Below, piece by piece: positions 7,892-16,149 of a stretch of 19,969 nucleotides of DNA. The notes beneath the pieces were generated by a model. It did no database searches. It was not told the origin of the DNA and saw nothing but the letters and a program-made list of their open reading frames with translations. Source of the stretch: Chrysochromulina tobinii (taxonomy: Eukaryota > Haptophyta > Prymnesiales > Chrysochromulinaceae); assembly GCA_001275005.1 (NCBI GenBank), contig JWZX01003012.1, positions 1-19,969 on the forward strand. The letters are read 5' to 3'. Position 1 is the first letter of the stretch. Each line of letters opens with the position of its first letter. The position numbers and the translations under genes are program-made.

Positions 7892-10800
7892 ATGCGCTCT
7901 CGGGGGTCGCATGAGCTCCTTCTGCATGCCATCGCGCTCGTGAGTGTGGGCTGCGCCATTTTCATGGACGCGCGCCTTCTCGGCGGCCCGTTTGTGCTCG
8001 ACGACCTAACCAAGATCGAGAACAACCCAGAGATCCGTGAGATCGGCAAGGCGCTGATGAAGCGGCGTGTGGGTGCAGAGCACACGAGCGACGAGCTGGC
8101 ATATAACGACCCGAGCCGACCGCTGGTATCGCTCTCGTTCCAGCTCAACTATGCGTGGGATGGCACGCGGCCCAACGGCTACCGCTTCGTAAACATCCTC
8201 ATCCATGGGATCAACGCCGCGCTCACCCACGCGCTGGCCTCCACCATTGGCGGCATCACCCGGTCGGCAAGCAGCGCGAGCGGGTCTACGGAGGCGCTCC
8301 TCACAGCGCTGCTCTTCCTCGTCGCGCCGCTCAACCACGGCACCGCCGTCTACGTCTACGCGCGCTCCGACGTGATGGGGGCGAGTTTCACGCTGCTGTT
8401 CACGCTGGTCGGGTTGCGTGCCCTCGCGGCGCGGCGCGAGGCAGGCCAGCTGGCCTCGTGGAAGCCGCTCGTGAGCGCGCCGATGCTGCTCTCTCTCGGC
8501 GGCGCGCTCCTCTGCAAGCAGCTCGCGCTCGTGGTACCCGTGTGCCTCTCCTTCCTGCATCTCGTCCTAATCGAGCTCCCTCCGCGCACTACGTGGACGT
8601 CCACCGCACGGCCGAGCGCGCGCATCAGCGCTCACGCGGCCGCCACCGCCATCGGGCGTGTCGTGCTCGTGCACTTGCCCGGGTACGTGCTCGTCTCGGC
8701 CTATGTGCTCTTTCGAGCTACCTTCTTTGGGCAGGTGGGCGACGCCGAGCTCATCATCTCGAGGCCGGGGGGCGACGGCTGGTCTGATCTCGCTTGCTAC
8801 TGGGGGTCCCAGCCGTATGCCTGGGTGCGTACCGGCACGACGCTCCTCGTACCGGTGCGGCTCGCCATCGACCACCACGTGCTGCAAGACGACGTGTGTG
8901 GTACATGGGACGCGAACTTGGCGGCGGCGGCGGTGCTCCTGCTGCTCGTTCTCATGGTCATCTCGGCCTTGGTGCGCGCACGCATACGCGGCGTCGCGGA
9001 GACATTGGTGCTCGCGGGCATGGGATGGCTCTGCATCAGCCTGCTGCCCTCATCATTGGCACGTACTTCGGACGTGTACGTCGAGCGGCGATCGTACGTG
9101 GGCTCGTCCGTGTTCTACGTATGCATGGTCCTTGCTTCAGTCCATCTGGCAACCATCGCCGATCGTATGCACGACCCCACTGTACGCGAACCCGCCGCGG
9201 CCGCCACCGTCCACTCATCACCCGCCGCGGCCACCACCGTCCACTCATCACCCGCCGCGGCCGCCGCTGCCCACTCAGCATTTCCGTCCAAGCCTGCGTG
9301 TGGTTTCGTGCGTTCGACCTTCTTCGGCTTGGTGGCTTGGTGGTGCGCGGTCAGCCGACTGCGCAACCAAACCTTCTACTCGACCGAGGCGGTGTGGCGT
9401 GAGGTGACCTTCGCTCTGTTGAGTGCCTGTGAGTGCCTGTGAGTGCCTCCCAGTGCCTCTCAGTGCCAATGTCTGAGAGCCTCTGATTGCCTTCCTCATC
9501 AGGTGACCCAGATGCTCATCAAGTTTGCCGTGATGGCCTCTGATTGCTTCTGATGGCCTCTCGATTGCATCCCTCATCAGGTGACCTCGCTCTACCCCGA
9601 GAGCGTGCGTGGCCGCAACAATCTCGGCACCGAGCTCATGTGGCAGTCCAAGAGCCGGGGCTGCGTTGCGTGCGCTGCGGAGGCGGAGCGTCTCTTCGAG
9701 TCGCTCATCCAGCGCGACGCAACCGACACGTACGCCATCCTCATCCTATTGAGCTCTGATGGCCTGCCTCATCAGCCCTGATGGCCTGCCTAATCAGCCC
9801 TGATGGCCTGCCTCATCGGCCCTGATGGCCTGCCTCATCCTACTGAGCTCTGATTGCCTGCCTCATCAGCTCTGATTGCCTGCCTCATCAGCCCTGATGG
9901 CCTGCCTCATCAGCCCTGATTGCCTGCCTCATCAGCCCTGATTGCCTGCCTTATCCGCCCTGATGGCCTGCCTCATCGGCCCTGATGGCCTGCCTCATCC
10001 TCTCGGAGGGCCTCCTTCATCAGGTACGCCGCCCCAAGGGAGATTGCGCCTGATCGCCTCTGATTGCCTCCCTCATCAGGTACGCGATCCTCAACTTGGG
10101 CAGCCTCAAGAGCCAGCAAGGCGACCTCGACGCTGCCGTGGCGCTCTTCTCCCGCGCCGTCGTTCTCGACCAGCAGCTCAATGCACTCCGTGGCAGACGG
10201 GGAGGCGAGGCATCGCCCCAGGCACTGTTCAAACTCGCCACGGCGCTGCACCGTCGCCGAGCATCCAGGGACGACCTTGAGCAAGCCGAGCAGCTGTACG
10301 AGCCTCTGATGGCTCCTGATGGCCTATGTTGACCATGGATTGCGGAGCAGCAGTACGAACCAGACTCCCCCTGGCCCCACCACTGATACCACGAGTCGCC
10401 GCAGATTGCGATGGATGGCCTCTAATGACCTCCCTCATCGGCTCTGGTGGCCTCCCTCATCAGGTACAAGCGCGCCGAGAAGTCGAATCCGCTGTTGGAC
10501 GATCTCCACAACAATCTCGCGCTGCTCTACGCGGACAGCGGTCGCCTCGCTGCCGCGCTCGCCACGTGGCAGCGAGGCTCGACGCTTCACCCACAGAGCG
10601 CCTTGCTCCAGTCGACGGGCCAATTGCTCCGGCAACGACTCCAACACCCATCGACTCCGGGTGGTGGTTCAATCAGGTCTGATGACCTCCCTCATCAGGT
10701 ACGCCGGCACCCATTCGCTCCGGACGGCGGCTCAATCAGCGGCGCTCATTCAACATCCGCTGCTACGGCAATCAGCAAGGGGCCACGACAGGGGCCACGG

Positions 10801-11189
10801 CAGGGGCCACGGCACAAAGCGAGCACCAAGGGTCGGAGGCCCCGGCACAAAGCGAGCACCAAGGGTCGGGAAGCCGATGATGCTCAAGCGGGCGAGGACA
10901 GCGCAGTCTCTCCTAACCCCGAAGCCCGCAACGCCTTGAAACTGATGTGGGAGGCTGCGCTCGCGAGCCACCGAAGGGCGACATAGCGGAGGCCGAGCCC
11001 CTCTATCGCGCTCTGCTGAAGCAGGACCCGGTCTACCATGCTGATCTGTACAACAACCTTGCACTCCTCCTGGCTAGCTCGGGTCGTGGCACGGAGGCGC
11101 GCACCGTGTTCAGCCGAGGAGTCAGTATGTGGCCGGATAGCCAGCTGCTGCAGAACAATGCGCAGATCATCGCACACGCACCAGGCTGA
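7892..11189 (+). CDS. TMTC-like GT-C glycosyltransferase with C-terminal TPR repeats, multi-exon
   Basis: Exons: 7892-9403, 9581-9729, 10080-10295, 10464-10676 (or read through) and 10740-11189; about 846 aa if the frame is intact. Residues 1-490 hold about ten hydrophobic segments (for example 9-30, 96-118, 135-157, 195-228, 253-278, 343-362, 369-388, 403-422, 474-490). FVLDDLTKIENNPEI (34-48) has the Asp-Asp of GT-C enzymes, SRPLVSLSFQLNYA...GYRFVNILIHGINA (75-109) is the TMTC/DUF1736 signature, and VYVERRSYVGSS (395-406) is the conserved ERR segment. Family members are ER O-mannosyltransferases using dolichol-phosphate mannose, with luminal TPRs binding the acceptor. TPR-like pairs follow in exons 2-5 (NNLG...AEAERLFESLIQRD; LHNNLALLYADSGR; LYNNLALLLASSGR). 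A 10-aa repeat PAAAATVHSS lies at 434-463. The last TPR is out of frame near 10975. Confidence 0.75.
9191..9280 (+). repeat. 30-bp tandem repeat inside the TMTC-like gene
   Basis: Three copies of cccgccgcggcc...gtccactcatca encode PAAAATVHSS, PAAATTVHSS and a diverged third. They sit in a hydrophilic loop between the last two hydrophobic segments, where length change would be tolerated. Confidence 0.9.
9404..9580 (+). other. TMTC-like intron 1 (177 nt, phase 0), two intron-like units
   Basis: The donor GTGACC follows GAG (Glu504) and the acceptor is CCCTCATCAG, with the next exon starting GTGACCTCG (VTSLYPES). Exon 1's frame otherwise ends in GAGTGCCT repeats and a TGA at 9440-9442. The intron holds five (T/C)GAGTGCCT or CAGTGCC units (9420-9466). 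An internal boundary CTCATCAG|GTGACC at 9502/9503 divides it into units of 99 and 78 nt, each with its own donor-like start and acceptor. Confidence 0.8.
9730..10079 (+). other. TMTC-like intron 2 (350 nt, phase 2)
   Basis: The donor is GTACGC after GACAC and the acceptor is CTCATCAG before GTACGCGATCC. The join reads DTYAILNLGSLKS, restoring a TPR. The first 16 nt of the intron (9730-9745) nearly repeat the first 16 nt of exon 3 (14 of 16). An internal CTTCATCAG|GTACGCC at 10023/10024 marks a second 56-nt unit that carries the exact 20-mer ctgattgcctccctcatcag at 10060-10079. Confidence 0.8.
9756..10003 (+). repeat. 22-bp tandem array of 3'-splice-site-like units (11 copies)
   Basis: Units begin (CTGAT) at 9756, 9778, 9800, 9822, 9850, 9872, 9894, 9916, 9938, 9960 and 9982; the spacing is 22 bp except one 28-bp step. 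The consensus is CTGAT-(G/T)-GCCTGCCT-CATCAG-CC. Six copies keep an intact ATCAG; the other five read ATCGG, ATCCG or ATCC. The whole array lies in intron 2 of the TMTC-like gene. Confidence 0.97.
10296..10463 (+). other. TMTC-like intron 3 (168 nt, phase 2)
   Basis: The donor is GTACGAGCC after CAGCT and the acceptor is CTCCCTCATCAG before GTACAAGCG. The join reads EQLYKRAEKSNPLLDDLHNN. Read-through meets TGA at 10330-10332. The intron opens with an 8-nt near copy of the downstream exon start. It ends with two 3' modules, of which the first (at ~10434) has CATCGG and the second CATCAG. Confidence 0.75.
10677..10739 (+). other. Possible TMTC-like intron 4 (63 nt, frame-neutral)
   Basis: GT at 10677 follows TTCAATCAG, and AG at 10739 ends CTCAATCAG. 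Inside are ctgatgacctccctcatcag (10679-10698) and then a ~35-bp diverged copy of the upstream exon's end. The length is a multiple of three and there is no in-frame stop, so it may be spliced or retained. Confidence 0.4.
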
Positions 11190-11625
11190 GCTGTTGATTT
11201 CTTGATGGCAAAAAGTTGAGAGAGCCTATACTTTGGACTGAGCGCTGGGACTGAGGCAGCTAGAGGACTGAGGTAGTCACTAGTCGGAACGACAGGACGT
11301 ATTTAATAATATGAAATGTAGTATCCGCAGATACAGAGTCATTAGTATCCGAAGAGAATGAGATGAGATGAGATCCTCGTACCTCGACGCTCCGACACAC
11401 AGGCGTAATCCGATCCATGACACATGGCAAGTAAATCCCCCTTGCAAGTTCCGTGTTTCGACAAACCAGCTTGCTTCACCACACTCGGCACACACCGGCG
11501 TGCGTCGGGGACCTAGTCGGTATCTTCCCGTCGACAAATACATGCCCGCGACGGCGCTTAAGAGGAAGGTACGCCTCGGAAGGTGTGGAGCCGCTACCGC
11601 CTCACGCTGAGCCGTGATAGCATCC
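11190..11625. other. Non-coding spacer (436 bp)
   Basis: This is the 3' flank of the TMTC-like gene and the 5' flank of the F-box-like gene. There is a short GAGAT run at about 11354-11372 and an AT-rich segment near 11295-11330. No gene or RNA was recognised. Confidence 0.5.
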
Positions 11626-13029
11626 ATGTCCAAAACGACAATGCGGAAGATTGCAGTCCCCGTGCCAGCGGGCATGCAGGGCGGCATGGAGCTCATTTTG
11701 GAAAGCCTGAAGGTCACAATCCCTCAGGGCCTCAGGGCCGGCCAGGACTTCTACGTGCTGGTTCCCGTAGCCGCGCCTCCGCGGATGGCGCCGTCCGCGT
11801 CAAGCGACCGGATCGCGGAGCGCCTCCAGCGGCTGCCGCCCAACGTACTGATCAGCCTCGTGGCCGAGGCGTGCGCGGCGAGCCCTCGCATGTGCGCCGC
11901 AGTCGACAAGGCCACCGCGGAGTATGATCCCGTTCCGCATTGGGCAGTCACGAGCGTCCTAACGTCGGCCGACCTGCTAGTGCCGATCATGGAGCACCTG
12001 AAAATCAGGCATGGAGCTGTGGCAAGTGTGTGCAAGGCTTGGGAGCAGGCGTGGCAAGCAACTTCCGAGAGGCGGTGCCGGCTCCGTCACCTCTCTTCCT
12101 TCCCCATCCCGGACGAGTATGGCCTGCTGCCGGCCAGCAAAGACCAGCTCACAGTTCTGTCCGAACCTGGTGTGCCGAAGACGTTCTTTGCTTACTCGTT
12201 CCATGAACACGAGGTGAAGGTACTCAACGACGAGATGAGCTGCCTCCGCAGCTTCAGGGTGGGTGGGACGATCAACCGCATGGCGGCCACGCCCGCCGGG
12301 GTCTATCTCGCTGGGCATAGTGATAGCATTCCCCCACAAGACACCGAGGCGGAGCTCCGTCTGTTGGATGGCGCCGCGGGTGAGCAGCTTGCCCGATGGA
12401 CGGACCCCGCCACGGATCGAGTGAGCGGCATGGCCTTCGGACCGGACGATACGTTGTACGCACTTTGCTTCGGAGGTGACCATGGAGCCTATTGGAGCAA
12501 GGTCGTGGCCCTCGATGCGAGCACGCTCGAGAAGCGCTTCGAGTTCTTCGTCGGCGGGGGGCGGACTTCAGGTGCATTGGCGGTGGGCAACGGTGCGGTG
12601 TACGTCTCGGAGCCGTACATCCACAGTACGTCTCCGCTGGGTGCCATCAGGGTGTTCACACTCACAGGCGAGCCGCTGCGGGTGCTGCAAGGCGAGTGGC
12701 AGCAGCTGCGGGACTTGTGTTTCTTTCGGGACCATCTGTTCTTCAGCAGGGGCGAGGCCATCTGGCCTTATGAAGAAGGCAGGTTTAAGGTCGTCATGCT
12801 CGACTTGCAGGGAGAGGAAGTCCATGCCTATGAAGTACGAAGAGTGGAGGGCTCGGCGGGAGGAGTCCGAGAATGGGTTCGTCTCATTCGCCGGCATGAT
12901 GGTATCTGGCTCCGAGCTGCTGGTGCACGTGATCTCGGGCGATGCCAAATCCTACGACGCCGAATCCGATCAAGCATTCATGACTGTGCTCACCACCGGC
13001 CCCGCAGCTGTCGTGGCTCTCTCGCGTGA
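11626..13029 (+). CDS. F-box-like protein with beta-propeller-type repeats
   Basis: The open frame from the first ATG gives 467 aa (the frame extends four codons up to a GTG only). Residues 8-50 carry a paired V-x-V-P-x-G...G / VTIPQGLRAGQDFYVLVP motif. Residues 115-145 (ADLLVPIMEHLKIRHGAVASVCKAWEQAW) resemble an F-box: L-[LV]-x-x-I...L....A-S-V-C-K-x-W. From about 160 onward there are repeated four-strand blades of NHL or WD-like type (for example GGTINRMAATPAGVYLAGH, DRVSGMAFGPDDTLYALCF, LRDLCFFRDHLFFSRG). F-box proteins recruit substrates to SCF ubiquitin ligases, and the propeller would be the substrate-binding part. After about residue 405 the frame turns Arg-rich; the frame one base on reads ENGFVSFAGMMVSGSELLVHVI and stops at 13046-13048, and looks like the true C-terminus. 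Confidence 0.65.
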   Translation: MSKTTMRKIAVPVPAGMQGGMELILESLKVTIPQGLRAGQDFYVLVPVAAPPRMAPSASSDRIAERLQRLPPNVLISLVAEACAASPRMCAAVDKATAEYDPVPHWAVTSVLTSADLLVPIMEHLKIRHGAVASVCKAWEQAWQATSERRCRLRHLSSFPIPDEYGLLPASKDQLTVLSEPGVPKTFFAYSFHEHEVKVLNDEMSCLRSFRVGGTINRMAATPAGVYLAGHSDSIPPQDTEAELRLLDGAAGEQLARWTDPATDRVSGMAFGPDDTLYALCFGGDHGAYWSKVVALDASTLEKRFEFFVGGGRTSGALAVGNGAVYVSEPYIHSTSPLGAIRVFTLTGEPLRVLQGEWQQLRDLCFFRDHLFFSRGEAIWPYEEGRFKVVMLDLQGEEVHAYEVRRVEGSAGGVREWVRLIRRHDGIWLRAAGARDLGRCQILRRRIRSSIHDCAHHRPRSCRGSLA

Positions 13030-13308
13030 CAACACAGCCAATGGTTAGAAACTCGACACCTACCTATCACTTTTCCGGATTTACAAGCTTCAAGAAGGAG
13101 ACAAAGACCGAAGTCCGGAAGTGAGGTATGTGTGAAGTTAAAAACGGGTCGACACAGTACAGTCGGCGCTCGTGCGAGCGCGCCCGGTGGGGGGCGCTTA
13201 CATGACCACTGGCAGGAGGCCAGGCAGCTCGGGCGCCGATGAGGGTGTGAGTGTGAAATTGAGTGATGGCGGGCCCAGAGCAACGCTCCGCAGCTGCGCT
13301 CCGTCCAC

Positions 13309-14291
13309 ATGTCATCGGCGCTGCACGAGTCGCTAGACCGCGCCGGCCTGAGCCAGTATTTGTCGCGCCTCACGGACGAGCTCTCGTGCGTCAGCCCACA
13401 CCAACTGCTGGCGCTCGATGCGGCCACGACCGAGGCGCTCATTGACGCAATCCATCCGTTTCCTGGGCATCGCTTGAAGCTGGCCGAGTGGCTGCAGCGC
13501 GTACGAGCCACAGCTCGACCGGAAGATGCTGCCACCGTAACTGCCGACGAGCGTCGGAACTGGCGCGTAACGCTTGCCTCGCTCAAGGACGCCGCGAGTT
13601 TGCGAGGCTCCGACGCCAGATTTGCCCATGTCACGCATGCGCAAAAGATATTTGCCGACGTGCGCGGTGTGCATGAATGTCGTGCGCCGCCGCCTGGGAT
13701 CGGTGGTGGGTTGGCCCCGCGAACCAGCGCTGTCCGTGTGCTGCGTCAGGGGCACGAGTTCGTGCTCGCCTTCGACGGTCCGGTGCCCAACTCGCCAGTG
13801 TCACTCGCCCGGAGCCAGCGTGGTGACGCGCAGGCCGCAGCGGAACCCCAGGGCGGGGCTCGCATGGCGGCGGCAGACGCGGAGCTCGCAGCTCTCAAAG
13901 CCGAGCGCAAGGCGAGACTCGCCCGGGCAGCGGCTCAGCGCGCCGCAGCGGCGGCTCGGGGCAAGGAAGCGGCCGCAACCCACGCCACTGCGGTGTCGGC
14001 CACGTCGTTGCCCGCGGCAGTCGCCTCACCAGAGGGGACGCATCCTCCTCGCGGGCGGCAAGCGGTCTTGCGGACTGTGCATCAGAGGGCGAGGGCACGG
14101 CAGGAGGCTTCGAGGGAGCTCGTGCACGTCGTGTACGCTCCGCGGCCTGCGAGCTCGGCTGCACACGCGCCGCCCAACGCGCCGCCGCCCTGGGTGGATG
14201 CAGTGCCCTCGGATCGATCTCGTGCGCCTCTCTCCGCTCTCGAGCTCGAGCAACGTATGTACACTGCCTCCGTCCAGGCGAAAGCTAAGGC

Positions 14292-14322
<31 letters not shown>

Positions 14323-15432
14323 CCCAAGACAGTCTACGGCCAGCGTGCTATGCGAGTGCACGTGCCTCCGACGCCGTCGTCCATGTCGCCTGTCGAGAAG
14401 AGGAACGAGCGAAAGCCGCCGCCACCGCGCCATCGCGCGCTGGACGAGGCGTTCGCGGCGGCTCAGGAAGTGACGCAGGGGGGCATCAGCGGCCATCAGC
14501 GGCCATCAGCGGTCATCAGAGGTCAGCAGGAAGTGACGCAGGCGGGTAAGATTATCGAGGTGGCTCTCGAGACTCTCTCTATGGCCACGGGGGAGGCTCG
14601 CCTCGTGTCCACGGAGGCCACAAGATCGCATCTCGCGCACCGAGATTGCATCTCGCACAGCCCCGTGGCCACGGAGGCGGCGGCCGTCGCTGCGCAGTCA
14701 GGGGCGGTGGCATGGCCGACGGCAGCCGAGATTGTCGGGACAATCATCGATGCGGCCGTGAGGAGGGCCGTAAAGAGGGCCGAGGCAGCCTGCATGGAGG
14801 ACCCAAGTGCAGCGAAGGCGCAAGGGCCGCAGGAGGGGGCCACAGGCGAGGGCGAGTGGCCTACCCAGGAAGCCGCCGAGCAACGCGAGTGGCCTACCCA
14901 GGAAGCCGCCGAGCAACGCGAGTGGCCTACCCAGGAAGCCGCCGAGCAACGCGAGTGGCCTACCCAGGAAGCCGAGTTCGTGCCGCCGCCTGCTCGTGTC
15001 CGCGCGATGCCCACTGCCCGATTTGGGTCGGCACTTTGTACCGGTATGCCCGATATGGGTCGGTACGCGGAAGAGCTGCATGCATTCGAGCCAGACGCTT
15101 GGGCCGACGATGAACTGCTCCATGAGGACGACTTTGAGGAGGTCTGTGAAGAGGTCTGTGAAGAGGTCGCGAATTGCATGCAGCCCTCGGAGCCGGTATT
15201 CGCCTCGTGCACATCGCCCACGAGTACGATGGCGCATGCGAGTGCTGCGGTGGGCGACGCAGCCATGGATGGCCTGGACGCAGGGTGTGGTTCAGAGGAG
15301 GACAGCATCGGGATCGGGGCCGGGACCGGTGACGGTACGCGCGATACCGCCGATGACCCCGTCAGCCGAGAGGTAGCTCGGCGAATGGACTTGATACGGG
15401 CGGCGCTCAAACCGCAGGAGGAGGCTTGGTGA
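13309..15432 (+). CDS. SAM-like domain protein with proline-rich and tandem-repeat regions
   Basis: This is a 707-aa single ORF from an ATG. Residues ~4-68 (LHESLDRAGLSQYLSRLTDE...LLALDAATTEALIDAIHPFPGHRLKLAEWLQRV) fit a SAM-type five-helix domain: G-L-x-x-Y, L..L...L, G-H-R-x-K-x-x-x-W/I. That suggests protein-protein assembly. The remainder looks disordered: an Ala/Arg-rich helical stretch (~190-225), an 11-proline run (329-339), a QEVTQ duplication (~386-412), four EWPTQEAAEQR-type 11-mers (~516-553) and an acidic EEVCEEVCEEV tract (~605-617). The function is unknown; the proline runs could bind profilin, WW or SH3 partners. The mixed low-complexity stretches make long mirror ORFs on the other strand. 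The stop is TGA at 15430-15432. Confidence 0.7.
14464..14542 (+). repeat. In-frame 63-bp duplication/insertion within the SAM-like gene
   Basis: caggaagtgacgcagg occurs at 14464-14479 and exactly again at 14527-14542, 63 bp apart. Between them are four CATCAG motifs, three of them in a 10-bp ggccatcagc-type repeat. The frame stays open and the peptide QEVTQ is doubled. No GT donor fits at the left copy's end. Confidence 0.9.
14854..14973 (+). repeat. 33-bp coding tandem repeat
   Basis: Nearly identical 33-bp units encode EWPTQEAAEQR three times, plus a fourth shortened unit (EWPTQEAE). The near absence of base changes points to recent expansion. Confidence 0.95.
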
Positions 15433-16149
15433 AGAATCCATTGCACGTGTGGTCATAAGGGTCGCTGACTGGAACGACAAAAAGACACCATCACCAAAAC
15501 TCCCCACCTCTCGGACCTCATGTGAGCGCCTTGCGGGGGGGCTGTGAGCGAGTACACTCACGCGTCACGGTACTGTGTTGACCGAGTGGAGCGGAGCCGT
15601 CCTTTGAGATCTGCACACTTTCAGCTCCTCGTTAGGTGCATACTAGTGCACGGGGGGCGCTCAGAGGAACTCTATAACTGTCTCGGGCATGGTCTCGGGT
15701 TGGGTTGTTTGAAGCGGTAGATACATTGGGACTTGCCAAGTTCAGTATTCTCTATTCAGTGAAATTCAGTCACAGTACACAGACAAAGTGGCCATTCCCG
15801 GCGGTCCCGCAGTGTGGGGCCCCTGGGGCCTATGCGGGCACAGCACTACCAGCTTTCACGCACCGGACTCCGGAGTCTTCGATCTACTAACACCTCCCGC
15901 CACCCGCGCCGTGCGCGACTCCGCGTACGCGCGCAGCACCGCTCCGGTACTGCGACCACCGCGCACGACTAGACTGAGATCTGAGTTCACTGCGAACAAG
16001 TTAGACTGGCACACAATCTGGTCTCTGCGACTGCGTCGCTCTTGGAGCTAGTGAAGCTGACATGGTCAGCCAAGCACACCCCGCTCTCGCCAACAAACCC
16101 TCGCCGGTCGGTTTTTCGTTGTTGCTGAGGAGATTGATGCTCGTTGCTG
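15433..16149. other. Non-coding spacer between convergent genes (717 bp)
   Basis: The SAM-like gene (plus) and the RING/Sel1 gene (minus) end toward each other, so this holds both 3' flanks. No credible ORF is present. It includes repeat copy A (15545-15622) and a moderately AT-rich part at 15700-15790. Confidence 0.5.
15545..15622 (+). repeat. Dispersed direct repeat, copy A
   Basis: It matches 18895-18967 in the same orientation. The core gaccgag(t/g)ggagcggagc...cct (15580-15603) is 23/24 identical, and the match extends on both sides with small gaps (gagcgagtac, ggtact, gaga, actttcag/actttgaaag). Confidence 0.75.

Noticed and set aside
9756-10003. CRISPR-like array
   Set aside because: The 22-bp units are contiguous with no unique spacers and lie in a eukaryotic intron.
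13574-14473. 299-aa plus-strand ORF inside the SAM-like gene
   Set aside because: It is an alternative frame with Arg/Cys-rich shadow composition.
14523-15446. 307-aa minus-strand open frame opposite the SAM-like gene
   Set aside because: Its composition is that of a GC-rich shadow (Ser/Ala/Cys runs opposite the 33-bp repeats) with no domain; the plus frame has the SAM-like N-terminus and a full-length reading.
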